Source: Acidobacteriota bacterium
GTDB lineage: Bacteria; Acidobacteriota; Terriglobia; Terriglobales; Acidobacteriaceae
Direction of reading: 5' to 3'
DNA: 14,614 nt
Assembly: GCA_021780095.1 (NCBI GenBank)
Contig: JAJXZK010000283.1
Location: 1 to 14,614, forward strand
Shown: one piece after another, positions 1-8,821 of the stretch
Layout: every line of letters starts with the position of its first letter
How positions within the stretch are numbered: the stretch's first letter is position 1
The notes under the pieces: generated by a model
Databases searched by the model: none
What the model saw: only the letters and a program-made list of their open reading frames with translations
What the model was told of the DNA's origin: nothing
Position numbers and translations under genes: made by a program

Positions 1-1359
1 GTCGAGGCTCAACCCAGCGCCTCTCCCGGGCGGCTTGGTCGTAAAAAAAGGCTCAAAAATTCGACTATGCAGTTCCGGGGGAATTCCGGGGCCATCGTCC
101 CAGATCTCGACGCGAACCATGTCGCCCGCGTTTTGCGTGGTCACGCGGATCGTTCCACGATCTTTCATTGCGTCGAGAGCGTTTTCCAGCAGGGCCATCC
201 ATATCTGATTGAGTTCGCTTCCGTTAGCCGCGATGCGGGGCAGATGAGGGTCAAATTCGCGCACAACCGTCACGTGATTCATTCTGTAATGCAGCATGGT
301 CAGCGTATTTTCCAGCGATTGCGCCAAGTCGATGTCCTGCAGCGGAGCCTGGTCCATGTGGGAATATTGCTGGATGGCGCGAATCAGGTCGAATATTCTC
401 GCCGTGGATTCGAGCACCGCTCCAGTCATGTTTTCCGCACGCAGGGTGGACGCCAAGTGAGCCACCGCGACGTTAGCCGCTTCAATATTCAGGAATGTAT
501 CCAGCACAGCCAGTTCTTCCGGCTCGACGCCTGCCTCCGCAAAGACGGGAGCGATGGTCCAGGGATTGGCCAGCTTGCGCGGCTCCAGCCAACGATTCAG
601 CCGTTCTTCCAGCGCGCCGGCTTCGATGGGATTCTGGGGCTTGGTTCTGTCTTCGATGGCGCAGCGGATATCGCGGTTCCACTCCATGTAGCGTTCTTCC
701 TGCTCGTTGGTCAGGCAAAGCCGTCCGGCCTCGAAACTGACTTTTCCGTACGCGCGCAGTTCATCCATCAGATTGCTGCTGGCCCGTTGCGCCGCGCTGG
801 CGGGGTTGTTCAGCTCATGTGCCAGGTTGGCGGCCAGCTTTCCCAGGGCGCTTAATTTTTCTGACTGCTGCTCCAACCGAGTGACTTCGCGAACGCGGTC
901 TAACAGAATCGACACCGAGCGCTGTCCCATGGACGGAATGGCGACGAGCATTTCAGGGAACAGCTCGCGGGCAATCTGTAGCGCCCACACCGATTCAGAC
1001 ACATATCCACTGCCGCCTGTGGTCTTCATGCGGGAGAAGGGAAGCACTCCGGTGATTTGGCCGGATCGTCCGATAAACAAGCTGCCGTGCGCCGCATGCT
1101 GCCGCCGCACCTGAATCTCGCCGGCAAGCAGGATGGTCATATGGGTCGCCGGGTCGCCATCGTTGAAGACACGTGTTCCCGACGGAGCAGAAAACTCCCA
1201 ACTATGCTGGATCAGCCAAAGGTATTCCGCGTCGGTCAATCCATCCAGTTGGCGGACGCGACGCAGCGCCTCCAGAACCTGAGGCTCCGGGGTGTGGAGA
1301 ACGGAGACACCGGAGGGCAAACCCGTCGGTAAAGCGATCGATTGCGTCGGAGAGGCCAT
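1..1359 (-). CDS. Soluble sensor histidine kinase with degenerate CNBD-like domain (C-terminus cut by window edge)
   Basis: Reading the minus strand from ATG at 1359 gives 453 codons open to base 1. An in-frame TGA at 1371-1369 fixes ATG 1359 as the first ATG. Residues about 30-155 resemble a cyclic-nucleotide-binding (Crp-like) beta-roll ('GTRVFNDGDPATHMTILLAG'), but the usual phosphate-binding cassette is not recognisable: that stretch reads 'ITGVLPFSRMKTTGG'. A coiled linker (about 155-172) leads to the H-box 'LAHELNNPASA' with phospho-acceptor His181. A helical stretch of about 130 residues follows. The HATPase_c domain then has an N-box with Asn393 ('ALLENALDAM'), G1 'DDGPGIP' (421-427), F-box 'FEPFFTTK' (435-442) and the start of G2 'GRGAGLS'. 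No membrane segment or signal peptide is seen, so the protein should be cytosolic. It probably autophosphorylates for an unseen response regulator. The gene follows ilvC by 150 bp beyond a likely terminator, so it is probably a separate unit. Domain calls are firm; the signal sensed is unknown. Confidence 0.9.
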   Translation of the reverse strand, partial: MASPTQSIALPTGLPSGVSVLHTPEPQVLEALRRVRQLDGLTDAEYLWLIQHSWEFSAPSGTRVFNDGDPATHMTILLAGEIQVRRQHAAHGSLFIGRSGQITGVLPFSRMKTTGGSGYVSESVWALQIARELFPEMLVAIPSMGQRSVSILLDRVREVTRLEQQSEKLSALGKLAANLAHELNNPASAAQRASSNLMDELRAYGKVSFEAGRLCLTNEQEERYMEWNRDIRCAIEDRTKPQNPIEAGALEERLNRWLEPRKLANPWTIAPVFAEAGVEPEELAVLDTFLNIEAANVAVAHLASTLRAENMTGAVLESTARIFDLIRAIQQYSHMDQAPLQDIDLAQSLENTLTMLHYRMNHVTVVREFDPHLPRIAANGSELNQIWMALLENALDAMKDRGTIRVTTQNAGDMVRVEIWDDGPGIPPELHSRIFEPFFTTKPPGRGAGLSLD

Positions 1360-1490
1360 AGCGGTAGCTCACAGAATAGATCACTGAAGGTTACCAGCGC
1401 CATGTTGCGACGAAATGAAAAATTAGCGCTTGTGGCTCGATGCAAGGAACCGACGAAACGCGCTTTGGAGTGGCACGCCTCATCGGTTCA
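1360..1490. other. Short intergenic gap between ilvC and the histidine kinase gene
   Basis: These bases hold no credible gene. On the minus strand there is a 7-bp inverted repeat (1447-1453 with 1483-1489, GAACCGA/TCGGTTC) with a 29-nt interior, but no U-run follows it. A T-rich patch (minus strand 1423-1418) and a TATTCT hexamer at 1378-1373 lie in the gap, but no pair of hexamers with good spacing stands out. A promoter for the kinase is expected here because of the terminator just upstream, but I cannot place it. Confidence 0.4.
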
Positions 1491-2589
<1,099 letters not shown>

Positions 2590-3189
2590 TTAAGCGTGGT
2601 TTTCGTCTTCAAGCAGATCGGGCGCTTCGTGTCGCGAAATGCCTGGAAAAGTTTTTGGATCGATGCGCGGGGTGGTGTCGCCGAGCGCTTCCAGCACGCG
2701 GCTGGCGTGATGTCCGCGTCGCATTGCCATGCGTCCGGTACGTGCCATCTCAAGGATACGGTAGTTTCCCTGAACAAGGATCTGCACCAACCCTTCAATC
2801 TTGCTGGCGCTGCCGGTAATCTCCATCATCAGCGACTCCGGGGCAAGATCGACAATGCGGGCGCGGAAGACCTCCGCCAATTTGAACAGATCGGATCGAT
2901 TGCTTTGGTCAGCGGCAATTTTCAACATCGCCAGTTCGCGAATGACGGCGGAATGGCGGCCCACATCGTCGACATCGAGGACGCCTTCCAGCTTATATAG
3001 CGACGCCATAATGCGCGGCGCGCGATCTTCTGCCGCTTCCGCGACGATGGTGGTTCGCGAAACGCCAACGGTTTCCGTACCGCCGACGGTGAGTGAAATG
3101 ATGTTGACATTCAGCCGCCGAAACAGTGAGGTTACGCGAGCCAGCAATCCAGTTTTATCTTCGACCAGCGCTACAAAGGTATGCAACAT
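2590..3189 (-). CDS. ilvN: Acetolactate synthase, small regulatory subunit
   Basis: Regulatory partner of IlvB: it stimulates the catalytic subunit and confers valine feedback inhibition. The 199-residue product begins with an ACT domain (about 3-76): 'LVEDKTGLLARVTSLFRR' then 'NVNIISLTVGGTE'. Gly14 and Asn29 stand where Gly14 and Asn29 of E. coli IlvH contribute to valine binding, so feedback control is probably kept. A second ACT-like C-terminal domain spans about 84-158 ('FRARIVDLAPESLMMEITG'). IlvH-type subunits are usually about 160-175 residues; here a tail of about 35 residues rich in Pro, Asp and Glu follows position 165. ATG 3189 has AGGAG at 3203-3199 overlapping the ilvB stop codon, 9 nt upstream, and the gene starts 12 nt after ilvB. 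ilvH would be an equally valid name. Confidence 0.95.
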   Translation of the reverse strand: MLHTFVALVEDKTGLLARVTSLFRRLNVNIISLTVGGTETVGVSRTTIVAEAAEDRAPRIMASLYKLEGVLDVDDVGRHSAVIRELAMLKIAADQSNRSDLFKLAEVFRARIVDLAPESLMMEITGSASKIEGLVQILVQGNYRILEMARTGRMAMRRGHHASRVLEALGDTTPRIDPKTFPGISRHEAPDLLEDENHA

Positions 3190-3201
3190 GGGTTGGGGCT
3201 C

Positions 3202-4986
3202 CTACTCTTCCGTCGCTGTTTCGACCAGCGGGTTATGTTGCGGACGGCGGATCATTTCATGCAGCGCGGCTCCGGGAGCGATCATCGGATAGACAGAATC
3301 TTCCTGCTCCACGTGGAAGTCGATGAGAAATGCGCCCGGATGCTGGCGCGCGGTTTCGACCGTGGAGATGACGTCGGCGCGTCGGTTCACGTGCGCACCC
3401 CGAATTCCATGTGCGTCCGCGAGCTTGACGAAGTCAGGACTGATCAGCGGCGTGCATTCGTAATTCTTTTCGTAAAAGGTCTCCTGCCACTGCCGTACCA
3501 TCCCGAGATAGCCGTTGTTGACGATGGCGATGTTGATCTTCAATTGTTCCTGCACAATGGTCGCCAGCTCGGGACACGTCATCTGAAAACCGCCATCGCC
3601 AGCGATGACCCAGACTTCTTTCTCGGGGCAGGCGATTTTCGCGCCGATCGCTGCTGGCAGCGCAAAGCCCATCGTTCCCAGGCCGCCGGAGGTGATCAGG
3701 GAACGCGGGCTGTCATGCTTGTAGTACTGCGCCTCCCACATTTGGTGCTGACCCACATCGGTGACGACAATTGCGTTTCCGTTGGTGACGCGCCAGATGT
3801 CATTGATGACGTGCGCTGCGTACAGATGTCCGTTGTCGGGCAGTTGCTGGATGTCGTGGACAGAGGCGTCGCCCTTCATCGCGGAAATTGCATGCAGCCA
3901 CGCAGCGCCGTCGCGACCGGGCAAACGCGGCAACAAAGTTTCGAGAATTTCTTTCAAGTCTCCGATCAGGCCCACATCCACGCGAACATTTTTGTTGATC
4001 TCAGCGGGATCGATCTCGATGTGAATCTTCTTCGCATTCGGCGCATAGGTCGACAGCGAGCCGGTCACGCGATCATCAAAGCGCATGCCGCACGCAATCA
4101 GCAGATCGGCTTGCTGGATCGCATGGTTGACCCAGCTTTCACCGTGCATGCCCATCATGCCAAGGTTCAGCGGATGCGAGGCAGGGAAGGCAGTCAGCCC
4201 CAGCAACGTGCATGCGACAGGAATTTGAGTGCGTTCCGCAAATGTGCGGACCTGCTCCATGGCTCCGGAATGCAAAATGCCCTGGCCGGCCAAAATGACT
4301 GGACGTTTCGCGGTGCGCAACAGCTCCAGTGCTTCGCGGATTGAGGTGGAATCCGCCGAGAGCATGGGATGTGGGCGATAGGGTTGCGGCGCGGCGGCGG
4401 CGAAGTCAAAGACGGCTGAACTTTGCTGCGCATCTTTGGTAATGTCGACCAGCACCGGGCCGGGACGCCCGGACTGCGCGATGCGAAACGCTTCCCGCAG
4501 CGCAGGGGCAATGTCCTCCGTGCGACGAACTAGAAAATTGTGCTTCGTAATGGGAAGCGTGATGCCGGTGATGTCGACTTCCTGGAAAGCATCGGTGCCC
4601 AGCACCTTGCTGGAAACCTGACCGGTAATGCAGACCATGGGGATTGAGTCGAGCATGGCAGTTGCAATCCCGGTGACTAGATTGGTCGCACCCGGCCCGG
4701 AGGTCGCCATGGCGACACCGACGCGACCGGAGGCACGCGCGTAGCCGTCGGCCATGTGCGACGCTCCCTGTTCATGACGAACCAAAATGTGCCGGATCGG
4801 AAATTTTCGCAGCGCGTCGTACACCGGAAGGATCGCGCCGCCAGGATAGCCGAATACGTCTCGCACACCTTCGCCGACCAGGGTTGCCCACACCGTTTCT
4901 GCGCCGGTCAGTGGCGTCGGCTGGGTGTAGATGGCGGTGTCGGGTAAGTTGCGATGGGTGTCGGCCAATTTTTTACGCTTATCCAT
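3202..4986 (-). CDS. ilvB: Acetolactate synthase, large catalytic subunit
   Basis: ThDP-, FAD- and Mg-dependent acetohydroxyacid synthase: it condenses two pyruvates to 2-acetolactate, or pyruvate with 2-ketobutyrate to 2-aceto-2-hydroxybutyrate. With start ATG 4986 the product is 594 residues. The N-terminal ThDP domain has 'FGYPGGAILPVYDAL' and catalytic Glu72 in 'RHEQGASHMADGYAR'. A central FAD-binding domain spans about 205-360. The C-terminal ThDP motif runs from 'AGDGGFQM' (462-469) to 'NN' (490-491), with 'GYLGMVRQWQ' after it. Three ATGs are available (5001, 4992, 4986). The last has AAGAGG 6 nt upstream and is preferred; the ATG at 5001 shares one base with the ilvD stop (TGATG) and would add five residues. 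The first 25 or so residues precede the conserved core ('TGAETVWATLVGEG') and are poorly conserved in the family. The catalytic set is complete, so the enzyme should be active with IlvN, encoded 12 nt downstream. Confidence 0.97.
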   Translation of the reverse strand: MDKRKKLADTHRNLPDTAIYTQPTPLTGAETVWATLVGEGVRDVFGYPGGAILPVYDALRKFPIRHILVRHEQGASHMADGYARASGRVGVAMATSGPGATNLVTGIATAMLDSIPMVCITGQVSSKVLGTDAFQEVDITGITLPITKHNFLVRRTEDIAPALREAFRIAQSGRPGPVLVDITKDAQQSSAVFDFAAAAPQPYRPHPMLSADSTSIREALELLRTAKRPVILAGQGILHSGAMEQVRTFAERTQIPVACTLLGLTAFPASHPLNLGMMGMHGESWVNHAIQQADLLIACGMRFDDRVTGSLSTYAPNAKKIHIEIDPAEINKNVRVDVGLIGDLKEILETLLPRLPGRDGAAWLHAISAMKGDASVHDIQQLPDNGHLYAAHVINDIWRVTNGNAIVVTDVGQHQMWEAQYYKHDSPRSLITSGGLGTMGFALPAAIGAKIACPEKEVWVIAGDGGFQMTCPELATIVQEQLKINIAIVNNGYLGMVRQWQETFYEKNYECTPLISPDFVKLADAHGIRGAHVNRRADVISTVETARQHPGAFLIDFHVEQEDSVYPMIAPGAALHEMIRRPQHNPLVETATEE

Positions 4987-4992
4987 GATCAT

Positions 4993-4998
4993 CCTCTT
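4993..4998 (-). promoter_or_regulatory. Ribosome binding site deciding the ilvB start
   Basis: AAGAGG on the minus strand lies 6 nt before ATG 4986. The ATG at 4992 is immediately adjacent and too close. The ATG at 5001 overlaps the ilvD stop and precedes this site. This favours the 594-residue IlvB. Confidence 0.6.
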
Positions 4999-5000
4999 CA

Positions 5001-6704
5001 TCAATAATTCGTAACGGCTCCGCGAGAAGCGGAAGAAACTGTCTCCGCATATTTCCGGAATACTCCGCGAGGAGAATTCGGCGCAGGAGTCTTCCAATCT
5101 TTCATGCGCGCGGCCAGTTCCGGGTCGGTCAGTTCTACACGCAACTCACGCTTGGGAATGTCGAACACAATGGTGTCGCCATCGCGTACCGCCGCGATGG
5201 GTCCGCCAAGTGCGGCTTCCGGCGAGACGTGGCCCGCCATCAAACCGCGAGTGGCGCCGGAGAAGCGGCCGTCGGTCAGCAATGCAACCGTGTCGCTCAA
5301 CTCTGGAATGCCGGCAATCGCGGCCGTCACCTGTAGCATTTCGCGCATACCAGGACCGCCGCGCGGACCTTCATTGCGAATGACGACAACGTCATTTGGC
5401 TTTAGAGTGCGTGCTTCCACCGCATGAAATGCCGCCTCTTCATTTTCAAAGACGCGAGCTGGGCCGCTGTGCGTCAGGCGCTCGTGTCCAGCAACTTTAA
5501 TGACGCAACCCTCGGGAGCCAGATTGCCTTTGAGGATCACGAGTCCGCCGGTGGCTTTCAAGGGCTTGTCGAGTGAGTGAATCACTTTCTGGCCAGGCAT
5601 TTCCTTGGCCAGCGCAGCCTCTTCCGCCAGCGTGCGTCCGGAGACATTCATCTGACTGCCGTCTAGCAGATTTCCCGCGAGCATGCGCTTGGCCAATAGG
5701 CGGCTACCACCGGCAGCTTGATAATCCGTGGCAACATAGCGGCCACCGGGCTTCATATCCGCGAGCAAAGGAGTTTTGCGGCTGATGCGATCGAAGTCGT
5801 CGACGGTCAAGTCGATCCCGGCCTCGTGTGCAATCGCGATCAGATGCAGCACGGCATTCGTCGATCCGCCGGAGGCAGCGACGCTGGCAATTGCATTTTC
5901 CAGCGATGCGCGAGTGATGATTTTGGACGGCCGCAGATCTCTCCGCGCCATCTCCAGCACCATCGCTCCAGCAGCACGGCAGGCCGCGTTCTTTTCAGGA
6001 GAGAGCGCGGGCACGCCCGATAGATGCATCGGCGAGATGCCAAGAAATTCGCACGCCATGGCCATGGTGTTGGCTGTAAATTGTCCACCGCAGGCGCCCG
6101 CTCCGGGGCAAGCGTTCATTTCGACGGCCTTTAATTGGTCGGCATCGATCTTGCCTGCGGCAAAGGAGCCCTGTGCTTCAAACACATCCTGCACGGTCAA
6201 ATCTTTTCCGTTCAGATGACCGGGCGCGATCGAACCGCCGTAAAGCATCAGTGATGGAATATCGAGGCGCGCCAGCGCCATCACGGTGCCCGGCATATTT
6301 TTGTCGCAACCGGCAATAGCGACCAGGCCATCGAAAAGATTTCCGCGCGCCACCAGTTCGACCGAGTCGGCAATGACTTCACGGCTGATCAACGAGGCCT
6401 TCATACCTTGCGTCCCCATGGTGATGCCGTCGGAAATAGTAACCGTGTTGAACTCCATAGGTGTGCCGCCGGCGTCTCGAATGCCTTGCTTGACGGCCTC
6501 GGCAAGCGTGCGCAGATGAAAGTTGCAGGGACCAATTTCGGTCCACGTGTTGGCGATACCGATGATGGGCTTGGCAAGGTCTTCGCGATTGAAGCCGATG
6601 GCGTGCAGCATGGCACGCGCGGCGGCACGACTGGGTCCTTCAGTAAGAGGAACGCTATTGTGTTTTGGATTATGGGTCATATCTTGTTTGCCGTTGGCGC
6701 TCAC
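5001..6704 (-). CDS. ilvD: Dihydroxy-acid dehydratase (iron-sulfur enzyme)
   Basis: Dehydrates 2,3-dihydroxyisovalerate to 2-ketoisovalerate and 2,3-dihydroxy-3-methylvalerate to 2-keto-3-methylvalerate. The 567-residue protein carries Cys60 ('GPCNFH'), Cys133 ('GCDKNMPG') and Cys205 ('CPGAGACGGQF'), the three cysteine positions that hold the cluster in the [2Fe-2S] branch of IlvD/Edd enzymes. Cys199 is also present, so the cluster type is an inference. Lys135 after CysAsp is the likely carbamylated Mg ligand, with Asp92 in 'SDGITMG' nearby. Ser482 in 'DGRFSGAT' matches the catalytic base. Start: GTG 6704 overlaps the leuD stop (GTGA) and has GAGGGAG 7 nt upstream. The next candidate, ATG 6680, has no such site, so the GTG is preferred. 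This gene is the join between the leu and ilv halves of the cluster, and its overlap with leuD implies translational coupling. Confidence 0.96.
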   Translation of the reverse strand: MSANGKQDMTHNPKHNSVPLTEGPSRAAARAMLHAIGFNREDLAKPIIGIANTWTEIGPCNFHLRTLAEAVKQGIRDAGGTPMEFNTVTISDGITMGTQGMKASLISREVIADSVELVARGNLFDGLVAIAGCDKNMPGTVMALARLDIPSLMLYGGSIAPGHLNGKDLTVQDVFEAQGSFAAGKIDADQLKAVEMNACPGAGACGGQFTANTMAMACEFLGISPMHLSGVPALSPEKNAACRAAGAMVLEMARRDLRPSKIITRASLENAIASVAASGGSTNAVLHLIAIAHEAGIDLTVDDFDRISRKTPLLADMKPGGRYVATDYQAAGGSRLLAKRMLAGNLLDGSQMNVSGRTLAEEAALAKEMPGQKVIHSLDKPLKATGGLVILKGNLAPEGCVIKVAGHERLTHSGPARVFENEEAAFHAVEARTLKPNDVVVIRNEGPRGGPGMREMLQVTAAIAGIPELSDTVALLTDGRFSGATRGLMAGHVSPEAALGGPIAAVRDGDTIVFDIPKRELRVELTDPELAARMKDWKTPAPNSPRGVFRKYAETVSSASRGAVTNY

Positions 6705-7330
6705 GCAGTCACTCCCTCAGGTTGTCTTGGCGCGGTCCAAAAGGCGGCGTCATGCTGCTCCTCATAGGCATCGAGCGCGGAAGTATGCCGCATCGCCAGG
6801 CCAATATCGTCCAGGCCTTCCAGGAGGCAGGATCGGCGGAAAGGATCGATGGTAAAGGATTCCTCAAAGCCCAAATCGTCCTTCACGGTTTGCGACTCCA
6901 GTGACACGTGCAGCTGATAATCGGGAACTTTGGCTCGCTCCAATAGCAGAGCCACTTTCTCATCCGGAAGCGTGATCAGCAGAATGCCGTTCTTGGCCGC
7001 GTTGGAATAAAAGATGTCGGCGAAGCTGGGAGCAATGACGCAGCGAAAACCAAAGTCGCTGAGCGCCCACGCCGCATGTTCGCGGGAAGAGCCGCAGCCG
7101 AAGTTGCGACCCGCAACCAGAATTTCAGCGCCTTGAAGATGCGGCTGATTCAGGGAAAACTCCGGATTCGCAGCACCGTCCGCGCCACGACGCCAATCGA
7201 AGAATAAAAATTCTCCGTAGCCGGTGCGTTCAATACGCTTCAAAAACTGCTTGGGAATGATCTGGTCGGTATCGACATTGACTCGATCGAGGGGCGCGAC
7301 TTTTGACGTAAGGGTGCGAAATGGTTTCAT
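6701..7330 (-). CDS. leuD: 3-isopropylmalate dehydratase, small subunit
   Basis: Forms with LeuC the isopropylmalate isomerase that interconverts 2- and 3-isopropylmalate through 2-isopropylmaleate; the small subunit is the aconitase swivel domain. The 209-residue protein (family about 200) has 'NVDTDQIIPKQFL' (18-30) and the swivel signature 'GRNFGCGSSREHA' (74-86), followed by 'FADIFYSNAAKNGIL'. ATG 7330 lies only 2 nt after the leuC stop (TAG-TC-ATG). An in-frame TTG at 7351 would overlap leuC and adds residues not expected in the family. The nearest purine-rich stretch (GGGAG) is about 14 nt upstream, so translation probably relies on ribosomes finishing leuC. Its stop overlaps the ilvD GTG start. 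Confidence 0.96.
   Translation of the reverse strand: MKPFRTLTSKVAPLDRVNVDTDQIIPKQFLKRIERTGYGEFLFFDWRRGADGAANPEFSLNQPHLQGAEILVAGRNFGCGSSREHAAWALSDFGFRCVIAPSFADIFYSNAAKNGILLITLPDEKVALLLERAKVPDYQLHVSLESQTVKDDLGFEESFTIDPFRRSCLLEGLDDIGLAMRHTSALDAYEEQHDAAFWTAPRQPEGVTA
6712..6718 (-). promoter_or_regulatory. Strong ribosome binding site for the ilvD GTG start
   Basis: GAGGGAG on the minus strand, inside the 3' end of leuD, lies 7 nt before GTG 6704. The downstream in-frame ATG (6680) is preceded by 'GGCAAACAAGAT' with no purine-rich core. This site decides the longer, GTG-started ilvD. Confidence 0.65.
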
Positions 7331-7332
7331 GA

Positions 7333-8751
7333 CTAGGCTCGAAACTCCCAATTGCGAACATCGGTAAAGTGGCCGGCGATTGCGGCTGCGGCTGCCATCG
7401 CGGGACTGACAAGATGAGTTCTTCCCCCCCGACCCTGGCGGCCTTCAAAGTTCCGGTTGCTGGTGGAGGCGCAACGCTCGCCCGGTTCTAAAATGTCCGG
7501 ATTCATGCCGAGGCACATGGAGCAGCCTGGCTCTCGCCACTCAAAACCAGCATCGCGGAAGATGCGATCGAGACCTTCTTTTTCCGCTTCGGCTTTCACC
7601 TGTTGCGATCCGGGCACGACCATGGCGCGGACCTTGGTGTTCACCTTATACCCGCTGACGATTTTTGCGGCAGCGCGCAGGTCTTCAATGCGAGCGTTGG
7701 TGCAGGAGCCAATAAAGACGCGGTCAATTGAAACATTCTCAATCTTCGTGCCGGGTTCAAGCGCCATGTATTCGAGGGCACGCTCGTAGGCGCGGCGTTC
7801 GGAATCGCTCGGTGCCAACGCGGGTGTCGGGATCGCTCCGGTGACAGAAACCACCATGCCGGGATGCGTTCCCCAGGTGACAAATGGCGTCAACTCCTTG
7901 GCGTCGATGACCAGTTCGCGATCGAACTTCGCATCGGGAGCGGAGGGCAGGGACTTCCAATGTTCCACGGCCTCGTCCCACTGTTTTCCTTTGGGCGATT
8001 GAGGACGCCCCTTAAGGTAGGCAAAGGTCGTCTCGTCGGGAGCGATCATGCCCGCGCGCGCGCCCGACTCGATGCTCATGTTGCAGACCGTCATGCGGCC
8101 TTCCATCGACAGCGAGCGAATGGCGGACCCGGCGTACTCGACAACATAGCCTGTCGCGCCGTCGGTGCCGATGCGGCCGATGATACCCAGCGCAATATCC
8201 TTGGCGGTCACGGCGGGCGGCAGCTCGCCCTCGACCGAAATGCGGAACGTTTTCGGTTTCGACTGCGGCAGGCATTGCGTGGCCAAAACGTGCTCCACTT
8301 CGCTGGTGCCGATGCCGAAGGCCAGCGCTCCGAAGGCGCCGTGGGTGCTGGTATGGCTGTCGCCGCACACAATGGTCATGCCGGGTTTTGTGAATCCCAG
8401 TTCCGGGCCAATGATGTGCACGATGCCTTGCTGCTTTGAATTCACATCGAACAGTTCAATGCCAAATTCTTTGCAGTTGCGGCGCAGCGTTTCAATTTGT
8501 TTGGAGGCGATGGCGTCCTGAATGATGAAACGATCGGCGGCGATCGTGGGTACATTGTGATCGACGGTTGCGAGCGAACGGTCTGGGCGGCGAACGGTGC
8601 GACCGGCGAGGCGCAGTCCCTCGAAAGCCTGGGGCGACGTGACTTCGTGGATCAAATGTAGATCGATGTAGAGCAGCGCTGGCTCGCCAACCGGTTCAGT
8701 GACGATGTGCGCGTCCCAGATGTTCTGAAAAAGTGTGTTTTTATTCGCCAT
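7333..8751 (-). CDS. leuC: 3-isopropylmalate dehydratase, large subunit
   Basis: Aconitase-family [4Fe-4S] subunit of isopropylmalate isomerase in leucine synthesis. The 472-residue protein matches the bacterial LeuC length (about 466-475). It has 'VDHNVPT' (63-69), '[14 protein letters not shown]' (128-141), '[12 protein letters not shown]' with Cys350, and '[11 protein letters not shown]' with Cys410 and Cys413. Cys350, Cys410 and Cys413 are the three cluster ligands. The C-terminal '[12 protein letters not shown]' (430-440) is the family signature. ATG 8751 is preceded by only a weak purine stretch (GTGAAAGAAT). The gene follows leuB by 70 bp in which I see no other feature. Confidence 0.97.
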   Translation of the reverse strand: MANKNTLFQNIWDAHIVTEPVGEPALLYIDLHLIHEVTSPQAFEGLRLAGRTVRRPDRSLATVDHNVPTIAADRFIIQDAIASKQIETLRRNCKEFGIELFDVNSKQQGIVHIIGPELGFTKPGMTIVCGDSHTSTHGAFGALAFGIGTSEVEHVLATQCLPQSKPKTFRISVEGELPPAVTAKDIALGIIGRIGTDGATGYVVEYAGSAIRSLSMEGRMTVCNMSIESGARAGMIAPDETTFAYLKGRPQSPKGKQWDEAVEHWKSLPSAPDAKFDRELVIDAKELTPFVTWGTHPGMVVSVTGAIPTPALAPSDSERRAYERALEYMALEPGTKIENVSIDRVFIGSCTNARIEDLRAAAKIVSGYKVNTKVRAMVVPGSQQVKAEAEKEGLDRIFRDAGFEWREPGCSMCLGMNPDILEPGERCASTSNRNFEGRQGRGGRTHLVSPAMAAAAAIAGHFTDVRNWEFRA

Positions 8752-8821
8752 ATTCTTTCACTGTGATTGAGGTGCGTGGATGCGAAATTCTGATTCCCGA
8801 TGAATGAAGCTGCGCCAAAAA

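Noticed and set aside
67..855. Plus-strand open frame of 262 codons at the left edge
   Set aside because: It is the mirror of the histidine kinase frame, which carries clear H-, N-, G1 and F-box motifs on the minus strand.
1447..1489. GAACCGA/TCGGTTC inverted repeat as the ilvC terminator
   Set aside because: It has a large interior loop and no U-run after the second arm; the repeat at 1502-1556 with an adjacent U-run is the better candidate.
3181..4344. Long plus-strand open frame (387 codons) opposite ilvB
   Set aside because: It is antisense to a fully recognisable ilvB, has His/Arg/Asp-rich composition typical of a shadow frame in GC-rich DNA, and shows no known motif.
5001..5097. Upstream TTG-initiated extension of ilvB
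   Set aside because: It would overlap ilvD by about 95 bp, and the added residues are unlike any acetolactate synthase N-terminus; the ATG at 4986 has a good ribosome site.
7331..7351. TTG-initiated longer leuD
   Set aside because: It overlaps the end of leuC, and ATG 7330 begins 'MKPFRTLTSKVAPLD', the normal LeuD N-terminus.
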